Counted from the stretch's first letter, positions 1 to 11,441 are shown. The stretch: 64,000 nt of DNA from Stenogyne calaminthoides (GCA_037126765.1 JBBCBC010000001.1:34208804-34272803), one strand, 5' to 3'. The notes: generated from the sequence alone by a model not told the origin. A program made the numbers and translations.

Positions 1-715
1 AGTTATGTGCACAACAATGGATCCTCTCCACTGGAAGACCCATCTCACTCATCAGTTGTTTGCTATCAGAAAATTTCTTGGGCACCAGACTATTTGGACA
101 AAGAACACGAATCGCATCAACCATTTGATTATAACCCCTTTCAGACAATATGTTTTCAGTTTTAATGTTCAGCAATAGGGCATTGTATGACAACTGTGAG
201 TGTGATTCGCAACCAGGCATTATATCCTGATTCGCTGCATGAATCATGTTATAAAAATGTGCAGCATGCTCATTAGGAGGTTCCTCATTAGGGGGCTCAT
301 CATCCACATTTAAGTGGGGACCAGAGGTTAAGTCCGTCATCATATCGTGATACGAGGTAGATCCAGGTGTGATGTTAACCAGCCCATGTGAAGTCGACGT
401 AAATGGTTGATCATTGTGTTGACCCTAAATTTCCTCACCATGAAAAACCCAATTGCAATAATTGGGCATGAACCCATTTCTATACAAATGACCTTTCACG
501 TCATCAGGTGAATGAAATGATTCCTTGTTCCGACATCTAAATTTATTGCAAGGACACCTAATCTTTCCCTGATTCATCCAATTCGGATTACTAGTGGCAA
601 AATCTATAAATGATTCTAGTCCATTGTAAAATTCAGAAGATATCATGCCATTAATTGATCTTGGACCATACATCCAACGTAAACGGCCAGAATAATTCAT
701 ATCAATTTGTTTCAC
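1..715 (-). pseudogene. CACTA (En/Spm, TNP2-type) transposase, 5' part, cut by window edge, one in-frame stop
   Basis: This is the N-terminal part of the TNP2-type transposase that mobilises CACTA elements. Reading from ATG at 715, the first ~96 residues form a Transpos_assoc domain: a start resembling MNYSGRLRWMYGP, then the Cys-rich stretch IRCPCNKFRCRNK, then GHLYRNGF and YCNWVFHGE. A TAG at 425-427 closes that ORF, but the same frame stays open from 424 to the window edge. That downstream part carries acidic linker residues (DDEPPNEEPPNEHAAHFY), a segment like the usual 'PGCxxxS.LS', and VERIHCC, all expected in this family. The amber codon therefore interrupts an otherwise collinear protein. 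Either the copy is a pseudogene or a short intron is hidden there; I see no good splice pair. The catalytic part lies outside the window. Family assignment is confident; function of this copy is doubtful. Confidence 0.85.
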
Positions 716-959
716 ATTTACGAATTAATTAATATTCAAAATCCTAATTAATAATTAATATTTCCTAAAAATTTTGGCAGAGTTTCGTTTTATTTTATCG
801 TATTCCCCAGTTAATCATGATCCTACGTGCATCCATTTCCGACTTAATCAAATAAAATTAATTAAGTCGGAACGCACATCTTCTACAACAACCAATAACC
901 AACAAATATTCACCAACATCGATCCCTCCACTCCAACGTAATTAAGATATATTTTTTAA

Positions 960-1435
960 CATCAAAACTAGTTATATTAATATTAAATAAGCTAAATTGA
1001 GCTAATTATACAAAATTAATATACACATGTTACCTAAATAATTAATACAAAATAATATACTAAACATACACGTATCAAGCTACATACTAAATTAAGCTAA
1101 AAGACTAATAATAATACTAAATAATGAACCACCTAATACTAAACAATTAATACTAAACAATAAAACAAACTAATACGTATAATTAAATTAAAATACATAC
1201 TAAATAATATAACAACTAATACTAATTAATTAAACAATAAAACAACTAATACTAAATAATATAGCAACTAATACTAATTAATTAAACAACTAATTATACT
1301 AAATAATATAACAACTAATACTAATTAATTTAACAACAAAACAACTAATACTAAATAATATAACAACTAATACTAAACAATAATGCAACTAATACTAAAC
1401 AATAAAGCAACTAATACTTATAAATGATTAAATAA
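960..1435. repeat. AT-rich short-period repeat in the CACTA leader
   Basis: The words AACTAATACTAA and AAATAATATAACAACTAATA recur many times with small variations, giving an irregular tandem array of roughly 18-40 bp period. It sits between the transposase start and the subterminal region of the CACTA element and has no open frame of note. Confidence 0.6.
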
Positions 1436-1589
1436 ATTGAAAACATACCTTAAAAAGAACACACACCCGGAATTGCAAAAAATCGCCCGGAAGTCGCCTG
1501 GAATCGCCTCCTTTTCCTCTCTCAGCCGAGCAAAAATGCGAAACTGGACAAATGGGCGATTTGGGCGTATATATAGTGGGGGCGAGGGT

Positions 1590-1890
1590 TTTGGCGACGG
1601 AAATTGCCCTCGTTAAACGAGGGCATCTGGCACCGGGAATCGTGGTGTTGACCGTTACAGGTCAGCGAGGGTTTTTTTGAAATAGGCGAAGGTTTTAAAC
1701 CCTCGCTAAATGCGCTTGAGATTTAGAGAGGGTTACAAACCCTCGCTAAATGCGCGTGGACTTTTGGCGAGGGTTTAAACCCTCGCCAATTAAATACACT
1801 AGCTAAAACTCTCGCTGATCTTTACCCTCTTTAAAACCTCGCCAATTAAAGAGGGTTTCGTTCCCTCTTTAAATACCCTCGCTAAATCGG
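1590..1890. repeat. CACTA subterminal repeats (CCTCGC family)
   Basis: The words AACCCTCGCTAAATGCG, AACCCTCGCCAATTAAA and the inverse GCGAGGGTTT recur in both orientations at least ten times. Clustered direct and inverted subterminal copies of a ~10-15 bp motif are the known binding sites of CACTA-encoded accessory proteins (TNPA type). The GC content is visibly higher than the flanks. Confidence 0.75.
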
Positions 1891-1929
1891 CAATTTTTTG
1901 TAGTGAAGATATATAGGGCGGACGACAAT

Positions 1930-2215
1930 TTAATTTTTTTAACATAAAATAAAATATGTAATAGCAAGGGCCAACTGTTGCTAAAACTTTTCCCGTATAA
2001 GACAAAGTCACAGCAAAATAAAATAGCAAGAGTTCTTTCTTGCTATTAAAGTGTGGTTGGAATAAAGTTAAATAGCAAGAGTTTTTTCTTGCTATTGGTC
2101 ATGAGTTTATTTTGAATTAAATTTTATTTAAATAAAATAGCAAGGGTTCTCCCTTGATATTGAAAAGTGGTTGAAATAAAATAAAATAGCAAGAGTTTCC
2201 CTTGTTGTTGAGGAA
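1930..2215. repeat. Second set of subterminal-type repeats (TAGCAAG family)
   Basis: Immediately outside the CACTA terminus, the palindromic motif TAGCAAG ... CTTGCTA repeats about six times (e.g. TAGCAAGAGTT and CTTGCTATT). The same motif fills 21750-23310, next to another CACTA-type terminus. This stretch is therefore probably a remnant of a different CACTA family, into which the element at 1-1905 jumped. Inferred from motif sharing only. The remaining 2216-2368 is AT-rich with nothing recognisable. Confidence 0.5.
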
Positions 2216-2368
2216 TAATTTATTTGGGATTAAACTTTTCGGTCCAAAATAATTAATGAATATAAAATTGGCCAATTTAAATTGATTAAATATATGTAAG
2301 AATACTTATACGTGAGTAGAAAAAAAGTACGTCAAATAACTAAGATATATACAAATTATTTTTGTTTT

Positions 2369-3627
2369 GGGTTAATTGCACTTTTGGTCCCATGTGAATT
2401 TGTCCTCACGACGAAAACGGTCCTTTTTTAAACAAAAGTAGTCCCGTATCTTTTCTCCATCAAAAAAACTAACAGATAAAGTGCGTGTGCACCACGCGCC
2501 GTTAATTCTAAATATATTTTTTTTAATTCATTTTTTTTAATAAAAATTATATATCCATGATTTTAAAAATGGAATTTTGAAAAAATATTACGTCTTCCCA
2601 GCGACACTACCGTCTCCGTCCACCCACACCGCCATCATCTCCGTCCACCACCACTACCCTACACCACCAACCTGATCCCAAGCGCAAACAAATATAAATT
2701 CCATAAATTAGAAAACTCTGACAAGAAAATTTATCAAAAATCACATTGAGATCAGATTTTAAAATTTGTAAGGGGCTTTGAAACGTTGCGACGAAGTGGG
2801 TAAGCTCGTCGAATTTTGTGGCCTGATTTGGTAATGGCAGCGTGGGCAGGTGGTGTCCGGATTTTATTTGATTTGATTAGCCGATCGAAAACGTCAAACC
2901 CATCGCCTCCACCGTCTCCGAGCAACCCATCACCGCCACCATCTCCGTCCACCCTATCGTCACCAGCACTACCCTACACCTGACTCTCAAGCACAAACCC
3001 AAATTCCAAAACTCAGAAAATAGAGTATGAAAATTTTATCAAAAATCTCGTAAAATCACAAAACATTATAGATGAATAACATCAAATTTTGAAATTGATA
3101 AGGGGCTTTGAATCCCAACGTTTTGACGAAGCTAGAGCAGGTAGGCTGTTTCGGATGTTTGAATTACTGATGTTTTACAATATATACAAATTATATATTA
3201 TCTTTTACATGTTACATTTATTATTCATTTAGTTTGATTTTTTTAACTTATTTACAGATTCTACACAAATACACACACACATACATATATATTAGATTAT
3301 ATTTATTACTTGGTATTGAAATATTTTTTTTGTATTTAAATTTATTTACAGTCTATATAATTTTTTTTTAAATAATATTATTTGTATTTATGTACAAATT
3401 CTACATTTTAAAAAAAATTTAGCAAGGTTTTATTTAGTTGAAACAAATTATTTTTTGTATTTACAATATATACAAATTTTATATTTTCTTTTACATGTTA
3501 CATTTATTATTCATTTAGTTTGATTTTTTTAATTATATAAATTATATATTTTTAAATTTTTTAGATTATAAATAATTTATTATTAGTTTAAACATATTTA
3601 TTTTTGTGTATTTTATATTATTTACTG

Positions 3628-3672
<45 letters not shown>

Positions 3673-3971
3673 TATTATTTGATTTGGAAAAAATGTTATT
3701 TGTATTTATATACAGATTTTATATATCTTTTTAATATTCAAATTTTAAATAATCATATTTAAATTCACTATATAAATTTACAATTAATTTTTAATTTAAA
3801 ATTTTATTTTATTATATAAATTAATTTTGCTAGTATTAGTTGAAAAAGTTAACGGAAACCGTTAGAAACTTAACGGTTAGGACCATTTCTGCACAAAAAA
3901 GGATAGCAAATTACCATGGGACTTAAACTGCAAACACAAAATTCACATGGGACCACTTCTGCAATTAACCC
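2369..3971. mobile_element. Non-autonomous Mutator-like element (MULE), TSD TTTTTGTTTT
   Basis: The ends are GGGTTAATTGCA (2369) and its inverse TGCAATTAACCC (to 3971). Flanking both is the identical 10-mer TTTTTGTTTT (2359-2368 and 3972-3981), matching the 8-11 bp target duplication typical of MULEs. Similarity of the two arms continues inward (GGTCCCATGTGAATT on the left, AATTCACATGGGACC on the right). Inside, two related GC-rich blocks (about 2590-2790 and 2880-3130) share CCGTCCACC, CACTACCCTACACC and AAGGGGCTTTGAA, so part of the interior is duplicated. No transposase is present. A short minus frame at 2752-2952 (Gly/Asp repeats) looks like repeat translation, not a gene. Confidence 0.88.
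3631..3669. repeat. (AT)n microsatellite
   Basis: An almost pure run of about 19 AT dinucleotides inside the MULE interior. Similar runs occur at 9498-9522, 9639-9676, 10471-10514 and 55803-55846. Confidence 0.95.
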
Positions 3972-4065
3972 TTTTTGTTTTAAAAAGAATAAATAGTATC
4001 TAAATAGAATTTTTTTAAATTAAAATAATATCAATAAATAAAAATAAAACTTATTTGAGTTGGTA

Positions 4066-4335
4066 TGCTGTGAAACTTATTCACCGTGAAACTGGTTTTT
4101 TTTTTTTACAGGCATACTCTTTAGTAATATAAGTCATACCCTTTAGTAATATAAGTCACACCCTTCAGTTATCACTACGATACCCTCTGCTATAATATAC
4201 GTCATACCCTTCACTTTTATGAGTAATACCCTTTATAGTAAAAAGTCACACTCTTTATAGTAAATAGTCACACTCTTTAGTAATATAAGTTACACTCCTT
4301 AACCAGTTTCAACGTGAAACTTGTTCACCCTATAC
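4066..4335. mobile_element. Small MITE-like element with inverted ends and inner short repeats
   Basis: The left arm (GTGAAACTTATTCACCGTGA ... CTGGTT) and the right arm (AACCAG ... GTGAAACTTGTTCACC) are inverted relative to each other. Between them the phrase CACTCTTTAGTAATATAAGT recurs about seven times with variations. I could not fix a target duplication, so the superfamily is open. The stretch 4336-4729 to its right is AT-rich with no recognisable feature; its open frame is dominated by K/I/F codons and is not credible. Confidence 0.5.
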
Positions 4336-4729
4336 TTTGCCAACTTACTTACAAGTACTGCTGAGAGAGTTGTTCCTTGCACGAAACATGTTTTTATTTC
4401 ATTTAATAAAAATAGAAAGAAAAAAAAAGAGAAAAATTGACATTCTATTTTGTTTTCAATTATTTTTTAAATATATTATTTATTTTAAATTGAATTCTCA
4501 TATTAGGAGTTACAAAAAAATTATTTATGGATTAAAGTTTTTTAATTATATATATTTTAAAATATTAAAAAATGTGTTTTTTATGTGAGTCAATATTTTT
4601 ATTTAATTGATTTTTTTATTATATTATGGAGTTATCGTAAAATTTGGTGTTTAAAATTCCTTTAATTTAATATCTTTATATTAGATTTTTCAGTTAAAAA
4701 TTAATTTTAAATTGGATATTTTATGTAAT

Positions 4730-4968
4730 ATGTGGTCGATTGTGTCTTTAGCTTTCTATTTTGTCAACTATCTCCTCCCAACATGTTAAAATTACATCTC
4801 ATGTCATTACTTTTACCCACAAAAAGTCATCTACAATAATAATATAGCAGAAAATACTACAATTCCCTCAATCAAAAGTCACTTTATCACTTTAAATACT
4901 AATAAACAAATCTCACATTAAAACCCGTGCCAAAAGCAAAGAGGTAAATAACTTTGGAACGGAAGGAG
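4730..4968. mobile_element. Degenerate Stowaway-type MITE
   Basis: The right end reads GGAACGGAAGGAG followed by TA, the inverse of the common Stowaway start CTCC-TCCGT-CC with a TA target site. The interior (CACTTTATCACTTTAAATACTAAT) matches the interior of the better preserved Stowaways at 47753 and 48107. The left terminus is eroded, so its coordinate is approximate. Confidence 0.5.
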
Positions 4969-4973
4969 TAACA

Positions 4974-6271
4974 CAATTCAGGAAAATTCACTAATATTAT
5001 CAAGTAATATTTGTGAACTGTAAATTAACGAGTAACATTGTTTAGTGAAAATCATTAATGCTAACTAAATAATACTTGTGAAGTGAAAGCGAGTAGCACT
5101 ATTATGTGGAAACCACTAAAAATGATTAAGTAATACTCGTGAGTAACACCATTCTGATAAAAACACTAAAATTAATCAAGTAATACTTGTGAAGTCCAAA
5201 CGAGAATCAATATTTAGTGAAAACCACTAATACTGACTAGGTAATACGTGTAAAGTGTAAACGAGTAACAATGTTCACTTAAAATCACTAATACAGACCA
5301 AGTAATATATGTGAAGTGAAAATAAGTAACATTATTCTTTGAAAACCATTATACTGACCAAGTAATACTTGTGAAGTGTAATCGAGTAACACTGTTTAGT
5401 GAAAACTACTAATACTCACCAAGTAATACATGTAAACTATAAACGAGTAACATCGTTTAGTGAAAGCAACTAATACTGACTAAGTAATACTTGTGAAGTA
5501 CAAACGAGTAACACTATTTATTAAAAACCACCAATACTAACCAAATAATACTTATGAAGTGTATACTAGTAACACTGTTTAGTCATGAAACCACAAATAC
5601 TCACAAAATAATACTTGTGAAATGAAACGAGCAACAGTGTTTAGTGAAAACCACTAATAATGACCAAGTAATATGTGTGAAGTGTAAATGAGTAACAATG
5701 TTTGTGAAAATCACTAATTAATAATTGTTGAGGGAAATTAAATAAATAGATTATTCCCGACCCTCTCTACAAGCTCGAGCTTTTAGATGAGACAGAATTC
5801 TCTCATGGTATCAGAGCCCAGGTTGTGGGTTCGATTCCCGTGGAAACACTCCACTCATTTAAATTGTCCACTCTGTTGGGCCTCCTCTCCAGAGGGCAGA
5901 GGCAATGATTCGGCCCATGAGTAAGGGGGAGTGTTGAGGGAAATTAAATAAATAGATTATTCCCGACCCTCTCTACAAGCTCGAGCTTTTAAATGAGACA
6001 GAATTCTCTCAATAATAACCAAGTAATACATGTGAAGTGAATACGAGTAACACTATTAAAAAAAATTCACAAAAACTGACCAAGTTAATACGTGTGAAGT
6101 GTAAACGAGTAACATTGTTTAGTGAAAACCACTAGTGCTAACCAAGTAATCCTTGTGAAGTGTAAACGAATAACACTGTTTAGTGTGTACCATTAATACT
6201 CACCAAGTAATTCTTGTGAACTGAAATGAGTAACACTACTCAGTGAAAATCACTAATGCTAACCAAGTAAT
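4974..6271. repeat. ~61-bp minisatellite, left half (split by TRIM and gypsy insertions)
   Basis: About 16 imperfect units of ~61 bp, recognisable by AAGTAATACTTGTGAAGTG, ACGAGTAACACTGTTTAGTG and AAAACCACTAATACTGACC. The array is interrupted by the TRIM at 5726-6011 and is cut at 6271 by the gypsy element, resuming at 21119. The units diverge individually, so the array is old and not being homogenised. Confidence 0.9.
5726..6011 (+). mobile_element. TRIM retrotransposon (terminal-repeat retrotransposon in miniature), TSD ATAAT
   Basis: Two 80-bp direct repeats (5726-5805 and 5932-6011) begin TGTTGAGGG, end TCTCA and differ at one base (TAGATGAG versus TAAATGAG). Directly after the first is TGGTATCAGAGCCC, complementary to the 3' end of initiator tRNA-Met, the usual primer binding site of Copia and TRIM elements. 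Directly before the second is the purine tract AAGGGGGAG. The whole 286-bp unit is flanked by ATAAT on both sides (5721-5725, 6012-6016). There is no coding capacity, so it would need proteins supplied by another retroelement. The near-identical LTRs point to a fairly recent insertion into the minisatellite. Confidence 0.95.
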
Positions 6272-8412
6272 TGTAATACCCCGTCCCAGTTTTAATAGGA
6301 ATAATAAAAGAAACGAGTTTAATAAAATAAATATTTTATTTAAGGTTTTTCTTAATGGTTTTAGAGTGTATATTTGCAAAGGTTTTGATTTTTCAGGGAA
6401 CGGGCGAGCACTTCAAACCGAGAGCACTCCTAGCACTGTAATAAAACATTTAATTAAGGTTTGATCATAAAATATTTAATAATAATATTTAATTTCAATA
6501 TAAAGAAAGGAAATTCAATATTATCAACGAATTAGGATTTTCGATATAAAAGTCAAAAATCTGATGAATAATAAATACGACGACGGAAAATCTACTTCGT
6601 CTAACTAAATTAGAATTTTAGATAAACTTTAAGAAAAAATGAATTTTTAATTAAATAATTAAAAAATAATTTTCGTCCCAGAACGTGACGATTTAATTGT
6701 TAAAAGTTCTAAACAATTAATTCTAACGAATCCGTGAATTTTAATTAGCGAAACCACAAATTTATAATACAGATATGAGGTGTGATTAATACTGAGTAAT
6801 AAACATCGCGCTAATTAAATATTTTCTTAAGGAACTTCTTAACCACAAGGTTGTGTGGTCTAAAACTTACCAACACACACATTACTATTCATTTTAAGCT
6901 AGAAGCTCAAAAAGAAAAGTTAAACAAAATTAAGTCCCCTTCCAGCATACACCAACAACCACGCCTCCTTCCTCTATATATACCCCCCCTTTTTCTTCAT
7001 CATAAACACCACTTCCACATAACACGGCGAAGCCTTGCCGGAACGTTTTCCGTCCAAACGCTGCCGGAAATCCACCCACCACCACCATCAAAACTCATCA
7101 CCAAATTCATCATCACCATCTTCAAGCTAATCACGATCGTCGTCTTCGTCTGCCCAGAAAGAAACATTCTTCCTTCTTGAGCTCAAGGACATCATCTAAA
7201 ACCCAAATCAAGGGGCTCCAAGTTGTTAAGAAGCAAGGGAGTTCTGATTGGCTATAGAAAATAGGGGAAGGAACGACAAAGGTAACCTCCGAACAAAACT
7301 CGAACTTGGTGCTTGTATGATCTTCGGTGAAGTATTTTGGTGTTTGAACGTGTTGGAAATTGCTAATTTAGAACTCCTACGTGTTGTTTGAAGTGTAGAC
7401 TTCATGCCCGTGTTTTTGGTTTTCAAAAATTGTACCGTTATGCTGCCGAAATTTACGCTCAAATATGTCAAGTTGAAACGTCAAAACTGTTTCCGACTGA
7501 TTTTCGGCTACGCCGTCGATTACTCTGTTGTACTGGAAATTTGTGTTTTAAAACACCTTTGGCTCCCCTTATATGTGTAATATGTGATCGTAGTCTCAGT
7601 ACTCAATTTTGGTGTCGTTACGCTGCTCGTTTTTACAATTAAACATGGTCGCTCGAAAACTGGAATTTCCAGAAAAACTGCTACTCGAAATTCCAAAATA
7701 ATAAGTTAAAAAATTCATATCTCGAGTTCTAGAAATCATTTTGAGATTAAACTAGCGTAAAGTTAAAATACATTGAGTCTACTATATTCGTATAAAATCT
7801 CGTAATTTTTCATCGGGTAGAATTGGAGTTATGATTTATTTCGAAAAGTGTGACGTGCTGGAAAAATTCTGTAATTTTAGTTTGGAGGAGGTAACTTCAC
7901 TCGTCTATAACTTTCTGATAAAAACTTCTTTTGAACTGAGACAAAAAGGATTATATTCTCTACATACTATAGTTTCTAAGTATTAAAATTTGAGTCATTT
8001 CGTTCATTTTATAAAAAGTTATGTACGTTTTAAAAGTATGATAAAAACTGGGCGTTTTCTGTGAACAAGGAATGTGTTTCAAACACCTGATTTTCATGAC
8101 ACTTTTAACCAACTTATGTTAGTTATTTTTCAACGATTGTTCATGCCAGTAAACTTCAGATTACAACCTTAAAAATCCTTAAATTTTCACCTCGATCTGA
8201 TAAGCGAATCAACGGGAAACAGCTCGCAAAAATGTAAGAAAATCATACAGTTTTGGGACACTAACTTTCCAAAAAATGTCAAAACTAAATACTGAAACTT
8301 TTAAAAGACTATTGGATAGTATTATGATTATTTGAATAATTTTATCTCCAAAAACCTTACGTGTTTCATTTTCTTTTATGCCACAAACTTTAAGTCTTTT
8401 AAGATCTATTTT
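6272..8412 (+). repeat. 5' LTR of the gypsy element, left part
   Basis: Collinear with 17994-19847 of the 3' LTR. It contains a TATATATA box at 6975-6982 with a C-rich stretch after it, a plausible promoter. That block (about 6880-7164) is absent from the 3' LTR, where the sequence jumps at a shared ACATT. Short open frames here (e.g. 7388-7642) recur in both LTRs and are not genes. At 8412 the LTR breaks off at TCTATTTT and foreign pol sequence begins. Confidence 0.9.
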
Positions 8413-8413
8413 G

Positions 8414-9446
8414 GGTTGTAATAGATCGCCTAACAAAATCAGCCCACTTTTTGCCAATTAAAATGACTTTCGGGTTAGATAAATTGGCTCAAATATACTT
8501 GGAGGAGGTCATCAGATTGCACGTAGTACCCATCTCAATAGTGTCAGATAGAGATACTCGTTTTACATCAAAATTCTGGCGAAGCCTACAGAATGCCATG
8601 GGAACTAAGTTAAATTTCAGCACTGCATTCCACCCTCAAACAGACGGACAGTCAGAAAGAACCATACAAACGTTGGAAGACATGCTGAGAGCATGTACCC
8701 TTGATCTTGGTGGAAACTGAGAGAAGTTCATACCTTTGGTTGAATTTGCTTACAACAATAGCTACCAAGCAACAATTGGTATGGCGCCTTATGAAGCACT
8801 CTACGGAAGAAAGTGCAGATCACCTCTATATTGGGATGAAGCTGGAGAAAAGAAAGTATTGGGTCCCGAATTGGTAGAAGAGACTGCAGGAGTGATCATG
8901 AAAATAAGAGAAAGAATACGGGCAGCTCAAGACAGACATAAGTCGTACGCTGACAAACGGCGTAAACATCTGGAAATTGAGGTTGGAGATAAAGTATTCT
9001 TAAAAGTATCACCAACAAAGGGTGTCATCCATTTTGGAACACGGGGGAAGTTGAGACCAAGGTTTATAGGGCCGTATGTGATATTGGAACGAGTAGGTGA
9101 ACTAGCCTATCGATTAGCTCTACCGCCGGAGCTCGATGGAGTACACAACGTGTTTCACATATCCATACTCCGAAAATACGTACCTGATCCAAGCCACGTC
9201 ATTAATCAGGAAGTGATACAAATTGATAACAACTTGACGTATGAAGAAATTCCAATAGCTATACTTGATAGGAAAGTAAAGAAACTACGAAATCGCGACA
9301 TCGTTTTAATTAAGGTTCAATGGAATAGGCATGGTCAAGAGGAAGCGACGTGGGAACGAGAAGACGATATTTTAGAAAAATATCAAAATCTTCATTATCA
9401 CGGTAATTATAATTTCGAGGTCGAAATTTTTCGTAGTGGGGGAGGA
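8414..9446 (+). pseudogene. Gypsy pol 3' end: integrase core, C-terminal domain and chromodomain
   Basis: One frame runs from 8414 to the LTR. It shows the integrase core motif VSDRDTRFTSKFW (second catalytic Asp), then HPQTDGQSERTIQ (catalytic Glu region), LVEFAYNNSY and ALYGRKCRSPL. A GPY/F module follows (FIGPYVILERVGELAYRLALP), then VHNVFHISILRKYV. The end (EEATWEREDDI) is a chromodomain-like tail typical of chromoviruses. A TGA at 8718-8720 replaces the Trp codon of the usual G-x-W, so the frame is closed once. The first catalytic Asp and everything upstream are gone. Integrase would insert element cDNA; this copy cannot. Confidence 0.9.
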
Positions 9447-9492
9447 TATAATACCCCAAAAATAAAATAATGTATATATAATTTATTTATTC

Positions 9493-9529
<37 letters not shown>

Positions 9530-9638
9530 CATGTGACTAAGCTAATCAATCTAGTTATTATAGTTAGCGCAGGATACATATATATTATTATTATTTATAA
9601 ACTAACTAGTATGACTTAACTAATCAATCTAGTTAACA

Positions 9639-9682
<44 letters not shown>

Positions 9683-10119
9683 TATAGTTAAAGATGTTTA
9701 TAAAATTTTTATGTGTGTACCAATACTATATCTTATGTATGTATCTAGATATTTCTACAATTTAAGGTATAATAAGGAGATATACTTACTGTAGTAGTCT
9801 TGGGCAACAAGACTCGGAAATATTTGAGATCCATGTTCCAAATCTTTTAACCACAAAATTTCATTATAATAATAAGTAGTTAGTCTTAGGTTGCTTATAG
9901 GAATAATCATTAACAAGATGATGCACCGCTATAAATAGGACTTCTATCATGAATAAAACACACACTAAGCCTACTGCAAGCAGGTAAGTTTTATCATGCA
10001 TATCATTCCTTCATAAGTTGTCCACACAAAAAACTCATCCGCCTATTTAATCACTCGCCGAAATCACTTTTCAATAAGCCGACTATCCAACTTTTGGCAT
10101 CCATGTAATCCCCTCGTAG

Positions 10120-10466
10120 CAAGGGCGGATCTTCAGCTGGCTTGGGCTGGGCTTCAGCCCAGTGCAGATCCAACACAATTCTATACATATATGGGTTGTA
10201 TATTTTATATTGTAAGTATTAGCCCAGCCCAAAAAAATGTTACTTCCTTTTTAATTTTAATTGTACACTGCCCACCAAAATTCAAAACCCACACCTAATT
10301 AATTAGCCCATCTCTCCCCAAGTTAAAATGTACTAGAATTGATAGTTGGAACTTGGAACAGTACTAAAATCCATCTCTCTCAACAAGTCCTTTTGTAATA
10401 TTTATCTACAAATGGGAGTTGGCCTCCTCTTTTATTTAACCACCAAAGAATAATGTATTGAGATTA

Positions 10467-10519
<53 letters not shown>

Positions 10520-11441
10520 CAAGAGCAACGTTCTTGAAATTTTGAATGTGTATTAAAAATCTTACATTTAACATTCATAGTTAGTATAATATTTCTAACT
10601 TATAACCTAATTAACAATGTTTCTTTTCTAATTGTTGACATATATACACATACTTAATCTATTGATTATTAGATTCAGACTTCACGAAGTAGTCAGATAA
10701 TAAAAACAAGAGTAGGTCTAGTGTGAAAATTTTCAAGTATGAAAATCTATAAAATTGCCCTAAATCAACCATCTACACCCTAAACACTAAATAACGAACC
10801 CTAAATTATGACCTATTCGGACCGGGTGAACCATGAATCACTTGGGCCGAGTAAACCATGAACCACTCAAGTTTATCTTATCTTCACCAATTACAGAATT
10901 TTGTTGTAAATTAAAGTTTTTTCATGTATATATGAAAATTTTCATTCTAGACTTTGTCTAAAAACAATTAAAACCTTAGGGATTAGATGTTGGGGGATCA
11001 CAGATTAAATAATTTGAAAGAAACTGTTATTATATATTTAAAGAGTCACATTTGTGTGAGACAAAATATAATTTGGATTTGAAATAGGTAGGTGTTGAAT
11101 TGTGTATTTGTGCTAGTTTGAACCCCGTCAATATGAATTTTTGTGATAATTAAATCATAAATGACAACACTGCTTGAGTATAATTAGTGTTGCTTTAATT
11201 TAAACATGTGAAAACAACATGTCGTAATAAGACGGGATGATTTATTTGTAGATTGTCTAACCATTTTTACTGAGAGAGATGTTGTTAAAGATGTAGGCAT
11301 ACGCTCTCATGAATTTGCGTTTTAAAAATCTCATATAACACTAACTTAAGTGAACTTCAAAATATGTTTATGTATTAATTTAAATGTTTGAAGCGTTTAC
11401 TTTTCAGCCCACCCCAATATTAAGTCCTGGATCCGCCCCTG
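10120..11441. mobile_element. Non-autonomous hAT element, TSD CCTCGTAG
   Basis: The ends are CAAGGGCGGATC (10120) and GATCCGCCCCTG (to 11441), the CAGGGGCGGATC type common in plant hAT elements. A perfect 8-bp duplication CCTCGTAG flanks it (10112-10119, 11442-11449). No transposase frame is present. It contains a (TA)n run (10471-10514) and a palindromic MITE (10716-10952). Confidence 0.93.
10716..10952. mobile_element. Palindromic MITE nested in the hAT element
   Basis: The ends GTCTAGTGTGAAAATTTTCA and the inverse (TGAAAATTTTCATTCTAGAC) form ~20-bp inverted repeats around a ~190-bp core. No clear target duplication was seen, so the class is open. A similar half-arm (ATGTGAAAATTTTCACATGTG) is seen near 62411. 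Confidence 0.65.

Larger units (their letters stand above)
1..1905 (-). mobile_element. CACTA transposon, 5' terminal portion (rest outside window)
   Basis: The right-hand border is the inverted terminus TTTTTTGTAGTG, ending at 1905; on the minus strand it reads CACTACAAAAAATTGCC, the canonical CACTA start. Inside it lie about 300 bp of subterminal repeats, then ~850 bp of AT-rich leader, then the transposase start at 715. The base triplet after the end is AAG; the matching target duplication would be at the far end, which is not in the window. Confidence 0.85.

Noticed and set aside
2752..2952. Minus frame starting with Gly/Asp repeats
   Set aside because: Derived from CACCGCCACCATC-type repeats inside the MULE; no support as a gene.
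4337..4588. 83-codon plus frame
   Set aside because: Extremely AT-rich K/I/F/Y composition typical of random AT-rich DNA.
7226..7642. Paired plus and minus frames, repeated at 18687-19103
   Set aside because: Same reason: LTR sequence, overlapping on opposite strands.
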